A stretch of DNA of 64,000 bases from Rariglobus sp967755175. Its GTDB lineage: Bacteria > Verrucomicrobiota > Verrucomicrobiia > Opitutales > Opitutaceae. The DNA lies in contig CBRAFO010000004.1 of the NCBI GenBank assembly GCA_967755175.1, positions 32,959 to 96,958 on the forward strand. The letters are read 5' to 3'. A program made the position numbers and the translations under genes. The notes beneath the pieces were generated by a model that did not search any database, had not been told where the DNA came from, and was given only the letters and a program-made list of their open reading frames with translations. Positions 43,095 through 51,851 of the stretch are shown here, in pieces (position 1 is the first letter of the stretch; each line of letters opens with the position of its first letter).

Positions 43095-43361
43095 TCAGCC
43101 CGTGGCCGAACCGACGAGCTCGGTGATCTTGATACCGAAGCTGTCCTCGACCACCACGACTTCGCCATAGGCGATCAGCTTGTCGTTGACGTAGAGGCCG
43201 ACGGGGTCGCTGGCGTGTTGCATGAGCTGGATGATCGAGCCGGGGGCGATCGCAAGCACCTCCCGCATCGGCAGCTGGCAGGAGCCAAGTTGGACGGTGA
43301 CCTTGACCTTTAGATCAAGCACCAGGTCGAGTGTGGACGGATCGTCAGTGAGTGCGGACAT
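43095..43361 (-). CDS. fliN: Flagellar motor switch protein FliN
   Basis: The 88-residue protein is a single SpoA domain: LDLKVKVTVQLGSCQLPMREV, GSIIQL and KLIAYGEVVVVEDSFGIKIT. It forms part of the C-ring that reverses rotation. Its start overlaps fliM by 17 bases. It is shorter than enteric FliN, with almost no N-terminal extension. Confidence 0.95.
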   Translation of the reverse strand: MSALTDDPSTLDLVLDLKVKVTVQLGSCQLPMREVLAIAPGSIIQLMQHASDPVGLYVNDKLIAYGEVVVVEDSFGIKITELVGSATG

Positions 43362-44418
43362 GGGATATTGTTTCCTCGGTTTTTATTTTTTCGGAGATTT
43401 TCACCACGACACGGTCGCCATCGAGGCCGACGGTGCCGTTGAACTTGGGCGTGCCAGCGAGGCACACGCGGGTCTGGTCAACGATGCTGGCGGGCAACTC
43501 CAATACGTCACCCACGCGCAGGCGGGTGATCTCACGCAGTGAAAGCTCGAAGGCATCCCACTCCGCGCGCGCCGGCAGTGAGATGTGCTCATAAATCGGC
43601 TTCCACTCGGCTGCCATCTGCTGCTTGGCGGGGCCGCTGTCGCGATTACGCCGGGCCTGAATCACCTTCACCATCGGTTCGATCGTGTAGTAAGGCACGC
43701 CGATCTGGACCGGCTCGGAACAGTCGCCAAAATTCAACTCGATGGTGAGCGCGAGCATGATCGCGTCCTTCGGCGAGGTTTGCAGGAAGCGTCCGTTGTT
43801 CTCGTGGCCGATGATCTCCGGGTGAAGATCGCCGTCGTGCTGCCATTGCGAACACCATTCCTCCAAGATGATGCGAAGCACATCCTCAAGCAGGGCGATT
43901 TCGATCTCGGTAAGATAGCGATCGGCCTTCACCGAGTGGCCGCGTCCACCGAGCATGCGGTCAACCAGTGTCAGCGCCAGCCGCGGGTTAACATCGACGA
44001 TGCCGACGCCGTTCAACGGCTCGACCTTGAACAGGCACAGGTGCGTGGGGTTGGGCAGACCTTCGCAAAACTTCGAGTAGGTGAGCGTGGTGAGCTTCGC
44101 CATTTTCATGGAGCACTCCATGCGCAGAAAAAGCGCCAGTCGCGCGGACAGATAACGGATAAAATCCTCGTGCAACAGGCGCAGGCGGCGGAGATCCACC
44201 TCGGTGAGAAACACCGGATTGCGGAAATCGTAGGCCTCCACCTTGGGCGCCTCGCCCTTCTCGTTACGCTTGCCGTCAGCGCGATAAATCAGCGTCTTCG
44301 CCGGTTCGGCCGATTGCGCCAGCAGCTTGTCGATCTCGCTTTGATCGAGGATCGAGCTGAGGTCGTTGCTGTCACCGTCGCCGGCCAGCACGTTTTCGTT
44401 ATCTGTCTCGTCGGACAT
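43345..44418 (-). CDS. fliM: Flagellar motor switch protein FliM
   Basis: The 357-residue protein has an N-terminal acidic region with LSSILDQSEIDKLLAQ, the CheY-binding motif of FliM, a central CheC-like domain and a C-terminal SpoA domain around LRVGDVLELPASIVDQ. It links the chemotaxis signal to the C-ring. The fliN start lies inside its end, so the two are translationally coupled. Confidence 0.96.
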   Translation of the reverse strand: MSDETDNENVLAGDGDSNDLSSILDQSEIDKLLAQSAEPAKTLIYRADGKRNEKGEAPKVEAYDFRNPVFLTEVDLRRLRLLHEDFIRYLSARLALFLRMECSMKMAKLTTLTYSKFCEGLPNPTHLCLFKVEPLNGVGIVDVNPRLALTLVDRMLGGRGHSVKADRYLTEIEIALLEDVLRIILEEWCSQWQHDGDLHPEIIGHENNGRFLQTSPKDAIMLALTIELNFGDCSEPVQIGVPYYTIEPMVKVIQARRNRDSGPAKQQMAAEWKPIYEHISLPARAEWDAFELSLREITRLRVGDVLELPASIVDQTRVCLAGTPKFNGTVGLDGDRVVVKISEKIKTEETISHVRTH

Positions 44419-44433
44419 GGGAAGGGATGCGGT

Positions 44434-45015
44434 TTACTGCACCACGAAATCGGAAAAGAAAATCTGCTCCGCCACCTTGCGACCGAGCGTCTGGTTGTAG
44501 GACTGGATCAACTTTTCGCGGATGATGTTCTTCGAGCCCGCCTCCTCCAAATCGGCCAGCGAGAGCGAGGACAATACGTTGATGGTCACATCGACGAGTG
44601 CCGCTTTCTTTTCCTCAAAGATCGTCTTGATCGCGGCGTCAGTGCCGGTGACGAGGAACGTGGTCTTGAGATACCGCGTGCCCATGGACCCGGCGAGATT
44701 CACGACGATGTTTTCAAAGGTAAAACCCGCGCTCGTCGCGCCGCCCCCCTCCTTCCCGGCCTTCCCACCCTTCGCAGGCGCCTCGCCGTGAGCGGCCGCG
44801 GGCTCGGCGGCCGGCGCCCCCGCGACGGGAGCGGCCACGGAGCCGAGTTCCTTCTTGAGCTGGGGAATGAGCACAAAAACGGCAACCGCCCACGTGAGCA
44901 CCGGCGCGGCGATGACCGCGACCAGTGCCGGCAGCAGAGCCGCGATGGAGCCCTTCTTCTTGGGCGGAGCAACCTCGGCCGCCGGTGTCTCCGTGGTTTC
45001 GGGCTGGGTGGCCAT
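44434..45015 (-). CDS. fliL: Flagellar basal body-associated protein FliL
   Basis: The 193-residue protein has a short cytosolic tail with PPKKKG, one membrane span (ALLPALVAVIAAPVLTWAVA) and a periplasmic stomatin-like FliL domain ending in KLIQSYNQTLGRKVAEQIFFSDFVVQ, the typical C terminus. FliL supports the stator ring. It is 15 bases before fliM. Confidence 0.92.
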   Translation of the reverse strand: MATQPETTETPAAEVAPPKKKGSIAALLPALVAVIAAPVLTWAVAVFVLIPQLKKELGSVAAPVAGAPAAEPAAAHGEAPAKGGKAGKEGGGATSAGFTFENIVVNLAGSMGTRYLKTTFLVTGTDAAIKTIFEEKKAALVDVTINVLSSLSLADLEEAGSKNIIREKLIQSYNQTLGRKVAEQIFFSDFVVQ

Positions 45016-45021
45016 GACGGA

Positions 45022-45891
45022 TTAGCGCTTCAGGTTAACGATGTCTTCGAGCACCGAGTCGGACACGGTGATGAGACGGGCGCTGGCTTGGAAAGAACGC
45101 TGCGTGGTGATCATGTTCGCGAACTGCTCGGTCAGATCGACGTTGGACAGTTCGAGCGTGCCGGCCTCAATGGTTCCCAAGCCGCTCTCGCCCGCACCGT
45201 TGGCTGCAGTCAACGTGACGCCACCAATCGCACCGGCGGCACTGAAGCCCGTATAAAGATTATTGCCCACTTTCTGAAGCGCGCTCGGGTCATTGAAGTT
45301 CTGCAGGAGCAGGCGATTGGTCGTGATCGACGAACCATCGGAGTAGAACTCGACGACGTTGCCCAGACGATCGATTGAGTAGGACTGCAACTCCGTGCCC
45401 GCAGGCGGCGTCTGGTTGAGCTGAACGTCACCGACTGTGGCCGGGGCGGAACCGGAGCTGCCGCCCGTAAGACCCTGCACGCGATAACCGTCAGAGGTCA
45501 CCAGAAAGCCTTTGTCGTCGAAGCGAAAATTGCCGGCACGCGTGGCATACTCCGCGCCGTCCACGGGATTGCTCACGCGGAAAAAGCCGTTGCCGGAAAC
45601 GCCAAGGTCGCTGCTCACGCCGGTGCTGGTGAGCGCGCCCTGACCATAGTTCGCAGAGATACCGGAGATGCGCACACCGGTGCCCACCTGGGTGGACGAC
45701 ATGTTGGGCGTGCTCGTGCCGGAGGGCGAAGAGCCGCGCAAGGTGTTGCTAAAGCTATCCGAGAAATTCGCCTGTGAACTCTTGTAGCCGACCGTGTTCA
45801 CGTTCGCGATATTGTTGCCGATGACTTCCAGGCCCTTGGTGAAACTTTGCATGGCGCTGACGCCAGAGGTGAGGGTGCCGATGAGTGACAT
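45022..45891 (-). CDS. flgE: Flagellar hook protein FlgE (short form)
   Basis: The 289-residue axial protein has the N-terminal rod/hook motif SGVSAMQSFTKGLEVIGNNIANVNTVGYK and the C-terminal heptad region SNVDLTEQFANMITTQRSFQASARLITVSDS. The middle contains DGYRVQGLTG and YSDGSSITTNRLLLQNF. At 289 residues it is shorter than the usual ~400, so the hook-surface domain is reduced. The place after flgD and fliK supports FlgE, although FlgF/FlgG members look similar. Confidence 0.88.
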   Translation of the reverse strand: MSLIGTLTSGVSAMQSFTKGLEVIGNNIANVNTVGYKSSQANFSDSFSNTLRGSSPSGTSTPNMSSTQVGTGVRISGISANYGQGALTSTGVSSDLGVSGNGFFRVSNPVDGAEYATRAGNFRFDDKGFLVTSDGYRVQGLTGGSSGSAPATVGDVQLNQTPPAGTELQSYSIDRLGNVVEFYSDGSSITTNRLLLQNFNDPSALQKVGNNLYTGFSAAGAIGGVTLTAANGAGESGLGTIEAGTLELSNVDLTEQFANMITTQRSFQASARLITVSDSVLEDIVNLKR

Positions 45892-45925
45892 ATGAAACGA
45901 GTTTGGGGGTTGGGACTAAGTGATG

Positions 45926-46426
45926 TTATTGAGCAGCCGCCGTCGGATCGGCCGTTGCGGGTGACGGAGTGGTTGCAGTCGAGCCTGACGTTGAGGCGGT
46001 CGTCGCGGTCGGAGGTTGAGACACCCGGAGAAGCGAGTCGTAAGAGTAGGACTGGCCGTTGATCGAAAGCATCGGGCCAGTCGCGGTCTGCTCGACCGAA
46101 TCAACCACTCCCGTGACCGAGCTGGCGCCATTCTGAGTCGTCATCGTGACTTGGCGGCCGAGGAGCGATCCAGCGGAGGCCAACTTTGAATCGAGACGCA
46201 TAGCCTCGAAGTTTTTGTTCAGAGAACTCATCTCCTGGAGCGAACTGAACTGCGCCATCTGGGCGATCGACTGCGTATCGTCCGCGGGCTTCATCGGGTC
46301 CTGCTGCTGGAGCTGAACCGTGAGCAGCTTGAGGAAGTCGCTTTGGCCAAGTTGCTTTTGGGCGACGCGGTTGGACGTGTTTGCCGTGGCTTCGGCGCTG
46401 AGGGAGTTGACGGAGGAGACTTGCAT
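45926..46426 (-). CDS. flgD: Hook assembly scaffold FlgD
   Basis: The 166-residue protein has the FlgD N-terminal motif LGQSDFLKLLTVQLQQQDPM followed by AQMAQFSSLQEMSSLNK, then a short beta domain with GSLLGRQVTM and a Thr/Ala-rich tail. It caps the growing hook. The C-terminal Ig-like part is much shorter than in enteric FlgD. Confidence 0.94.
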   Translation of the reverse strand: MQVSSVNSLSAEATANTSNRVAQKQLGQSDFLKLLTVQLQQQDPMKPADDTQSIAQMAQFSSLQEMSSLNKNFEAMRLDSKLASAGSLLGRQVTMTTQNGASSVTGVVDSVEQTATGPMLSINGQSYSYDSLLRVSQPPTATTASTSGSTATTPSPATADPTAAAQ

Positions 46427-46432
46427 AAGAGG

Positions 46433-48121
46433 TTAAGCGAAGGCGTGGAACGAACGGTCGTTTAAACGGTGCGGGACAAGGTCGGCGCGAGCCGCCTCGG
46501 ACGAAGCCGCACCGCCGGAATGAGCCGCCCTCGCCGAAGACGAGGAGCCGCTGCGAGGGCCAGCCGGATTCTCCGGATGGGATGAGGATGACTGCTGGCG
46601 AGCATCGCCGCCGGTGAAGGCGTTGGCGTCCCGCCCTTGAGGGGAATCGGAAAAATCCTTGGCGGTCGTGAACACGGGTTCCGCGACGCGGTAGCCCTGA
46701 GCCTCGCTTGAGAACTGAGCAGAGTAGCCCTGCCATTCACGGCTTAGAGCGGCGCGTAACTCCTCCGACGCGGCACGAAACGTCGTTTGCACATTGCCGT
46801 CGCGCAGGGCGAGTCGCACCGAAACCTCGGTGTCGTTTTGCAGGTTGAACTTCACCTCAACCGAACCGCGCTCACGCGCCCGGAATTCGTGGGTGAGCTC
46901 GACCACGTCCCGGACAACACCGGCGGCGTCCTGCGCCTGCACAGAGACCTCGCCACGCGGCGCCGGCGTTGAGCGAACCGTCGCGCCGGAGAGACCCATC
47001 GAAGCAGGTGAAAACTCGGGGGAGGCGCTCTGCCCGACTGTGCGCGTCTGCGCAGAGACAGGGTCCGGCAGGGTCGTTTCCAAATTGGAGCGCATATCTA
47101 CCGACGACTTTGCATTTACGATGCCACGGCCTTTTGACGGGGTCGCATCCACCTTATTATCAGCGGATAGAAATTTATTATTCAGCACCCCGGGATCTGA
47201 AAGCGCCGGATGCTCCATCCCGCGAAACTGCGGTGCGGCAGTTTTTTCCGCAGGGGCGTCCGGCACACCTGCATCGAGTGTCGCGGGCTCGTCGGCAGTC
47301 ATGCGCTGAGGCGCGGACACACCTGACATCGGCATCGGCGCGAGAGGTAAACTTGCGGAGAAATCGCCCGTCGCCGCGACCTTCGGCTTGCCAGAAGCGG
47401 AGGGTTCCGGCGCGGGCTGCGGTGCCAATGCGAGTTGCGTCGGCAGGGCCGCCCGTGTGGGAAACGTGGACAACGTGGAGGACTGCGCGACCGCCGTGGT
47501 CGCATCAGTTGCTTCGGTCGCTGGTCCGTCTTCGCCTTGCGAAGGCGGCAGACTCACCGGGCTCAGTGGAGCCAATGACTGCACGGGGAGCGGCAGTATG
47601 CCGAACGCCTGCACGAGAACGTGAAGGGGAACCTCGGGGTTCGATGCTTCGTTGGCGGCAGTATCATCAAGAGGTGTTTCGACCGAATCCGCAGACTCGG
47701 TGTCTTCACTTGCCACCGTGCGAACCGAGCGAGAGCACAAAGGCCGAGACTGACGACCCGTCATCCCAACTTCGCCGTTAGTGCCCTCTGCGGCATCAGC
47801 CTTGGCGGGCTGTGCCAACGACCGGACATTCTGTGCACGCAAGCCGACCACTCCGGATTGGATTGGGCTGAGTCCCTCTGAAACCAACGGCGTAGGCGTG
47901 GAGTCCGGTTCGATTGCGGTCGCATCAACCAGCGGCAGCTGCGGCGCCGCGGGTTCTGAGCAGAGGCCGAGCACGCCGGCAAAATCAGCGGACGCGTTCT
48001 CGGTTCCGGCGAGCGCGATCGGCGACACCTCGGCGCTGTCGATGACGGACGTCGGTCCGACACCAGGAAACAGATTCAAGTTTGCAGCCGGCAATGGCAC
48101 GCTGGGGGTGGACGTGGTCAT
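46433..48121 (-). CDS. fliK: Flagellar hook-length control protein FliK
   Basis: The 562-residue protein is low-complexity, Ala/Pro/Thr/Ser-rich over the first ~400 residues, then has the FliK C-terminal domain ELTHEFRARERGSVEVKFNLQ and VQTTFRAASEELRAALSREW (about residues 420-485). FliK measures hook length and switches export specificity. Its variable N-terminal part and the position before flgD are typical. Confidence 0.88.
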   Translation of the reverse strand: MTTSTPSVPLPAANLNLFPGVGPTSVIDSAEVSPIALAGTENASADFAGVLGLCSEPAAPQLPLVDATAIEPDSTPTPLVSEGLSPIQSGVVGLRAQNVRSLAQPAKADAAEGTNGEVGMTGRQSRPLCSRSVRTVASEDTESADSVETPLDDTAANEASNPEVPLHVLVQAFGILPLPVQSLAPLSPVSLPPSQGEDGPATEATDATTAVAQSSTLSTFPTRAALPTQLALAPQPAPEPSASGKPKVAATGDFSASLPLAPMPMSGVSAPQRMTADEPATLDAGVPDAPAEKTAAPQFRGMEHPALSDPGVLNNKFLSADNKVDATPSKGRGIVNAKSSVDMRSNLETTLPDPVSAQTRTVGQSASPEFSPASMGLSGATVRSTPAPRGEVSVQAQDAAGVVRDVVELTHEFRARERGSVEVKFNLQNDTEVSVRLALRDGNVQTTFRAASEELRAALSREWQGYSAQFSSEAQGYRVAEPVFTTAKDFSDSPQGRDANAFTGGDARQQSSSSHPENPAGPRSGSSSSARAAHSGGAASSEAARADLVPHRLNDRSFHAFA

Positions 48122-48133
48122 GCGTGGATGCGG

Positions 48134-48739
48134 TCAGGGCGTCGCGGCCTTGGGGGATTTCACCAACCGCAGACGGTCGGTGAGTTGTGCCGCGCGCTTG
48201 ACGATCTCGGGGTCGGGCGACGTTCCCATTTCCTGCAAAATGGGACTCACTGCATCGCTCTTCATGAGGTGGAGAATTTTCACTGCGTTGGACTCGTCCA
48301 TCTTCTGCAAAATGCCCACGGCGGCCTTGGGCGTGAGTTCGCCGTATGTCTTGGCGATCGCCTTCAGGTTACGGGCCTCCTCGGCGTCCATTTCCATCAT
48401 GCTGGCGGTCGTTTCTTTTCGAAGCGCATCGACCTGCTGCCGCATCTTTTCCAACTCGATCAGATTGCCCGCGAGCCGTTCCTCTCGGGCCGCAACCGCT
48501 TGCTCGCGGACTTTGATCTCGGTGTTCTTCGCCTTCAGTTCGGCGGCCAAGTCCTCGATTTCCTGCGTCCAGAAATCCCAAGGCTTTTCCGGCCGCGCCG
48601 CCTCTGCGGCCGCAGCTTGTTGCTGGCGCAGTGTCACGGTCAGCGCCTTGGCTTCGCGCCAAAAAAGACCGAGGCCTGCTCCCACGCCGAGCAGGAGACC
48701 TAACACCACGGGAATGAGCGGATTTGAAAGCAGTTTCAT
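48134..48739 (-). CDS. MotE-like coiled-coil protein (MgtE N-domain)
   Basis: The 201-residue product has one N-terminal membrane span (LIPVVLGLLLGVGAGLGLFW), a long coiled coil (about 45-115) and a C-terminal MgtE-N-like module with KTYGELTPKAAVGILQKMD and AVKILHLMKSDAVSPILQEM. Proteins of this layout lie between fliJ and fliK in many operons and include MotE, a chaperone for the MotC-type flagellar disc. No gene symbol is assigned because the partner is not visible. Confidence 0.82.
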   Translation of the reverse strand: MKLLSNPLIPVVLGLLLGVGAGLGLFWREAKALTVTLRQQQAAAAEAARPEKPWDFWTQEIEDLAAELKAKNTEIKVREQAVAAREERLAGNLIELEKMRQQVDALRKETTASMMEMDAEEARNLKAIAKTYGELTPKAAVGILQKMDESNAVKILHLMKSDAVSPILQEMGTSPDPEIVKRAAQLTDRLRLVKSPKAATP

Positions 48740-48750
48740 GAAAGCGAAAA

Positions 48751-49194
48751 TCAGCTGGCACGTCCAACGAGAGCATTGGTGCGATCATCCAACAGTGCCT
48801 GCTCCTCACGTTCACTGGCCTGTCGATGGGCAACGCGGGCCTTGGTTTCGAGCGTCTCAAGAAGACGCACATCGCGTCGTGCCTCGATCCACGCCTGCCG
48901 CGCGAGTTCCATGGCGTCTTTGGCCTTCTTTACTTGGACCGCCGCGTCCGCTTTGCGCGCCTGCTCATTGGACAAAGCCTGCATGAAGGCGACTTGAGCC
49001 GAGGCGCGAAAACAACCGGTGCGTTCACTCGCGATGATTTCTTCGAGCTCGGCGATCTGTGTAGTGATATGCGCCAAGGCTTCCTCGGCACCGACGTAAA
49101 CGTGCACGGCGGCGGCGAAACGCTCGCGCTTTTCGTCTTCCTTCAACCGTCGTTGAATGGCCACAGACTGGAGTGAAAAACGGAATTTCTTCAT
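48751..49194 (-). CDS. fliJ: Flagellar export chaperone FliJ
   Basis: The 147-residue protein is almost all alpha-helical coiled coil, starting MKKFRFSLQSVAIQRRLKED as FliJ does. It is the central stalk of the FliI ATPase. It is separated from fliI by 580 bases, an unusual gap for a pair normally close together, and the gap holds the 21-bp repeat array. Confidence 0.88.
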   Translation of the reverse strand: MKKFRFSLQSVAIQRRLKEDEKRERFAAAVHVYVGAEEALAHITTQIAELEEIIASERTGCFRASAQVAFMQALSNEQARKADAAVQVKKAKDAMELARQAWIEARRDVRLLETLETKARVAHRQASEREEQALLDDRTNALVGRAS

Positions 49195-49460
49195 AACGAG
49201 AGCGGGGGTTGCGCTCCTATTGCAGAGCCGGTGCCAGCTTTAATTTGGCATTCCTATCGATCTAACCCGTAGCTTCTTAAAAATTAAATTATCGAAACCG
49301 CCTACAAAGCCGCCCGACTCCCCGCGGCCCCGGCAAAATCTTCCCTCTGCCCTTGCCGCCCACCCCCCTCCCGGGAAGCATCAGCCTGCACGGGATCATT
49401 ATTGGCGCTTAATTTTTGGTGCTTAAGCCGGCCTCATTGGATTTTAGCCCCACCGGAAAG
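49195..49460. other. Gene-free part of the fliI-fliJ gap
   Basis: No supported gene, tRNA or clear promoter was seen. It contains short AT-rich stretches (about 49270-49295) within otherwise GC-rich DNA and leads into the 21-bp array. Confidence 0.4.
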
Positions 49461-49754
49461 CCACATAGCGTTACCGGGTTATCGCATAGTGATACCCGGT
49501 AGTCGCACAGGGTTACCCGGTTATCGCATAGCGTTACCGGGTTAGCGCACAGCGTTTCCCGGTTATCACATAGCGTTTCAGGATTAGCGCACAGTGTTAC
49601 CGGGTAATCGCACAACATTGCCGCGTTGCCGCATAGCGTTGCCGGGTAATCGCACAGTGTTACCGGGCTGTCACACAGCGTTGCCGGGTTTTCGCATAAG
49701 GTTACCGGAAAGCTGCATAGCACTGTCGGCGTATTTCATAGCGCACTCCGCAGC
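49461..49754. repeat. Array of fourteen 21-bp tandem repeats inside the flagellar operon
   Basis: Fourteen consecutive units keep an exact 21-bp register from 49461 to 49754, with consensus close to TCGCATAGCGTTACCGGGTTA. Conserved positions are (T/C)NNCA(T/C)A and GTTNCCGGG; the last two units are degraded. A partial unit (ACCGGAAAG) precedes the first. It ends 20 bases before the fliI stop codon. The minus strand can be read as Cys-bearing heptapeptides, but a 21-bp period opens frames by itself, so coding is not claimed. Confidence 0.9.
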
Positions 49755-49774
49755 CGGACTCCGATCCACTTTGG

Positions 49775-51094
49775 TCAACCCACGATCTTTTTTAACGCGG
49801 CGTAGCTGTCCGCGCGGGCGATACGCTGGCTGGTTGGCTGACGCAGGAAGCTGCGCAGCGGTTCGTGCATCGCCACCGCTTGGTCGAGCGCCGGATTGCC
49901 GCCTTTTTGATACGCTCCGATGGTGATGAGGTCTTCGCTTTTTCGATAAGTGGCGAGGTGCTCGCGGGCGCGCCCGACGGTGGCGACCTCCGCCGGTGAA
50001 CACACGTCGTTGGTCAGACGGGAAACGCTCTCCAGCACGTCGATGGCCGGATAATGGTTCGCGTGCGCGAGGGCGCGCGACAGCACGATGTGACCGTCGA
50101 GAATACCGCGCACCGCATCGGCGACCGGTTCGTTCATGTCGTCGCCGTCCACCAGCACGGTGTAGATCGCGGTGATGGTGCCGGTTTCGCCCGCGCCCGC
50201 CCGCTCCAGGAGCCGCGGCAGCTTGGCGAACACCGACGGCGTGTAGCCACGCGTCGCCGGGGGCTCGCCGACCGCGAGGCCGATTTCGCGCTGGGCCATG
50301 GCGAAGCGGGTGACGCTGTCCATCAAGAGGAGGACGTTGGCCCCGCTGTCTCGATACGACTCGGCGATGGCGGTCGCCGTGTAGGCAGCACGCATGCGTA
50401 ACGGCGCGGGCGTGTCGCTCGTCGAGACCACCACCACGCTGCGGGCGAGGCCCGCTTCACCGAGGTCCTTCTCCAAAAATTCGCGCAACTCACGACCGCG
50501 CTCACCCACGAGGCCGACGACCACGACATCCGCTTCGGCGCCACGGGCGATCATCGAAAGCAGGGTGGATTTACCCACGCCCGAACCGGCGAAGAGACCG
50601 ACACGTTGACCACGACCGAGCGGAGTAAACGCATCGATCGCGCGCACGCCGGAGACGAAGGGTTCTTTGATACGCTGCCGGCGCAGCGGATGAGGAGGCT
50701 TCGACATGGTGACGTCACTGCGGCGCGTGACCAGCGGACCGAGGCCGTCCATGGGCCGCCCTAGGGCGTCGAGCACACGTCCGAGCAATTGCGGACCGGG
50801 CACGGGAAGCGGCGGGATATCGCTGGCCACCACTTCGGCGCCGGCGTGCAGGCCGGTGATTTCTCCGAGAGGCATGAGCAACACGTGCTGGCCACGAAAG
50901 CCGACTACTTCGGCGAGGCCGTCGAAGTCGCCGCGGTCCGAGCGTAGCTTGCAGAGTTCACCGAGGCCGACGTTGGGGCCTTCGCTTTCGATGATGAGGC
51001 CGGTGACCCCGGTGACGCGGCCGACGCGGCGCGCCGTCGGAATCGCGCGCACTTGAGTGCGGAGGTTTTCGACCATCAGGGGTATGTCGGCCAT
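49775..51094 (-). CDS. fliI: Flagellum-specific ATP synthase/ATPase FliI
   Basis: The 439-residue F1-like ATPase has Walker A GLFAGSGVGKST (about 165-176), Walker B around NVLLLMDSVTRFA, and PATRGYTPSVFAKLPRLLER, a FliI/type-III ATPase marker. It powers flagellar protein export together with FliH and FliJ. The upstream neighbour is fliH, with a 155-base gap that contains a 21-bp-arm inverted repeat. Confidence 0.96.
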   Translation of the reverse strand: MADIPLMVENLRTQVRAIPTARRVGRVTGVTGLIIESEGPNVGLGELCKLRSDRGDFDGLAEVVGFRGQHVLLMPLGEITGLHAGAEVVASDIPPLPVPGPQLLGRVLDALGRPMDGLGPLVTRRSDVTMSKPPHPLRRQRIKEPFVSGVRAIDAFTPLGRGQRVGLFAGSGVGKSTLLSMIARGAEADVVVVGLVGERGRELREFLEKDLGEAGLARSVVVVSTSDTPAPLRMRAAYTATAIAESYRDSGANVLLLMDSVTRFAMAQREIGLAVGEPPATRGYTPSVFAKLPRLLERAGAGETGTITAIYTVLVDGDDMNEPVADAVRGILDGHIVLSRALAHANHYPAIDVLESVSRLTNDVCSPAEVATVGRAREHLATYRKSEDLITIGAYQKGGNPALDQAVAMHEPLRSFLRQPTSQRIARADSYAALKKIVG

Positions 51095-51136
51095 GAGGAA
51101 AGAGGGGGTAAGGGATAAGAAAATTCCGCCTTCCTT

Positions 51137-51235
51137 CTCTTTATCTTAATCTTTCTCTTTCTCCTCCGAACTAAGCCGAGCCGCACCCGAGACGCAGCGG
51201 GCCGGAAAAAACAGGAGAAAGATTAAGATAAAGAG
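51137..51235. repeat. Perfect inverted repeat, 21-bp arms, between fliI and fliH
   Basis: CTCTTTATCTTAATCTTTCTC (51137-51157) is the exact reverse complement of 51215-51235, around a 57-base GC-rich centre. It lies in a presumed operon. Words from the arm recur at 10462-10476 and 54681-54695, so it belongs to a dispersed purine-rich element family. Confidence 0.85.
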
Positions 51236-51249
51236 GAACGAGAAAGAGT

Positions 51250-51831
51250 TTAGGAGGCGAGCAGCTCGCGTTCGAAGGTTTCCAACTTGGTCGAGATGCG
51301 CGCGTCGGTGATGCCGAAGCGACTGCGCACCTGGCAGTCACCGGTCGAGAGCGAGGGATCGGCGGTGATCTTCAAACCCGGATAACGAGCAGACCAGCTG
51401 GGCGAAAGATTCTCCAACAACCCGGCATCGCGGGGGCTGATGATCAGCTCCAGGTTTTCGCGTTCCGGATAAAGCGCTTCGAGCACTTCGCGGCAGTGGC
51501 TCTGCACCACTTCGACCGGGGGCTCGTAACCAGCCAGCAGCCGGCGGGCGAGGTCGAGCGCGAGTGCGGGCAACGCGTTTTGCAGCTGCGACACGATGGC
51601 CGCTTCGGCGCCGTCGAGGCGGTTGAAAAGACCTTCCTGCAACTGCTGCACGTCGTGGCGCAGATCGACCATCTGCTGGTCGGCGAAGGCGCGGGCGGCG
51701 TCGGCACCTTCGCGGTAGGCGGCGAGACGGAGGTCGGCGATCTCGCGTTCATCCAGCGCACGTTTCTGTCCGGCAATAGCGGCACCAGCCAGCGGACGAT
51801 CAAACGGAACAAGGCGATTAAAAGCGGGCAT
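51250..51831 (-). CDS. fliH: Flagellar assembly protein FliH
   Basis: The 193-residue protein has the FliH layout: a variable start, a helical region with AYREGADAARAFADQQM, and a C-terminal domain containing PPVEVVQSHCREVLEALYPE and ADPSLSTGDCQVRSRFGITDARI, which matches the stator-like end of FliH. It regulates FliI. Sequence is divergent, so confidence rests partly on the position between fliG and fliI. Confidence 0.87.
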   Translation of the reverse strand: MPAFNRLVPFDRPLAGAAIAGQKRALDEREIADLRLAAYREGADAARAFADQQMVDLRHDVQQLQEGLFNRLDGAEAAIVSQLQNALPALALDLARRLLAGYEPPVEVVQSHCREVLEALYPERENLELIISPRDAGLLENLSPSWSARYPGLKITADPSLSTGDCQVRSRFGITDARISTKLETFERELLAS

Positions 51832-51851
51832 CGATAAAGTGGTTTCGGAAA

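Noticed and set aside
43585..45378. 597-codon open frame antisense to fliM, fliL and flgE
   Set aside because: The minus strand encodes three clear flagellar proteins; the plus-strand translation is Arg/His-rich without motifs.
49409..49723. Minus-strand frame of 104 codons reading Cys-rich heptapeptides
   Set aside because: A 21-bp period is divisible by three, so open frames arise on both strands without selection. There is no clear start signal, and codon variation between units does not favour synonymous changes.
49461..49754. CRISPR array
   Set aside because: The units are contiguous and diverge from each other; there are no spacers of constant length and no cas genes.
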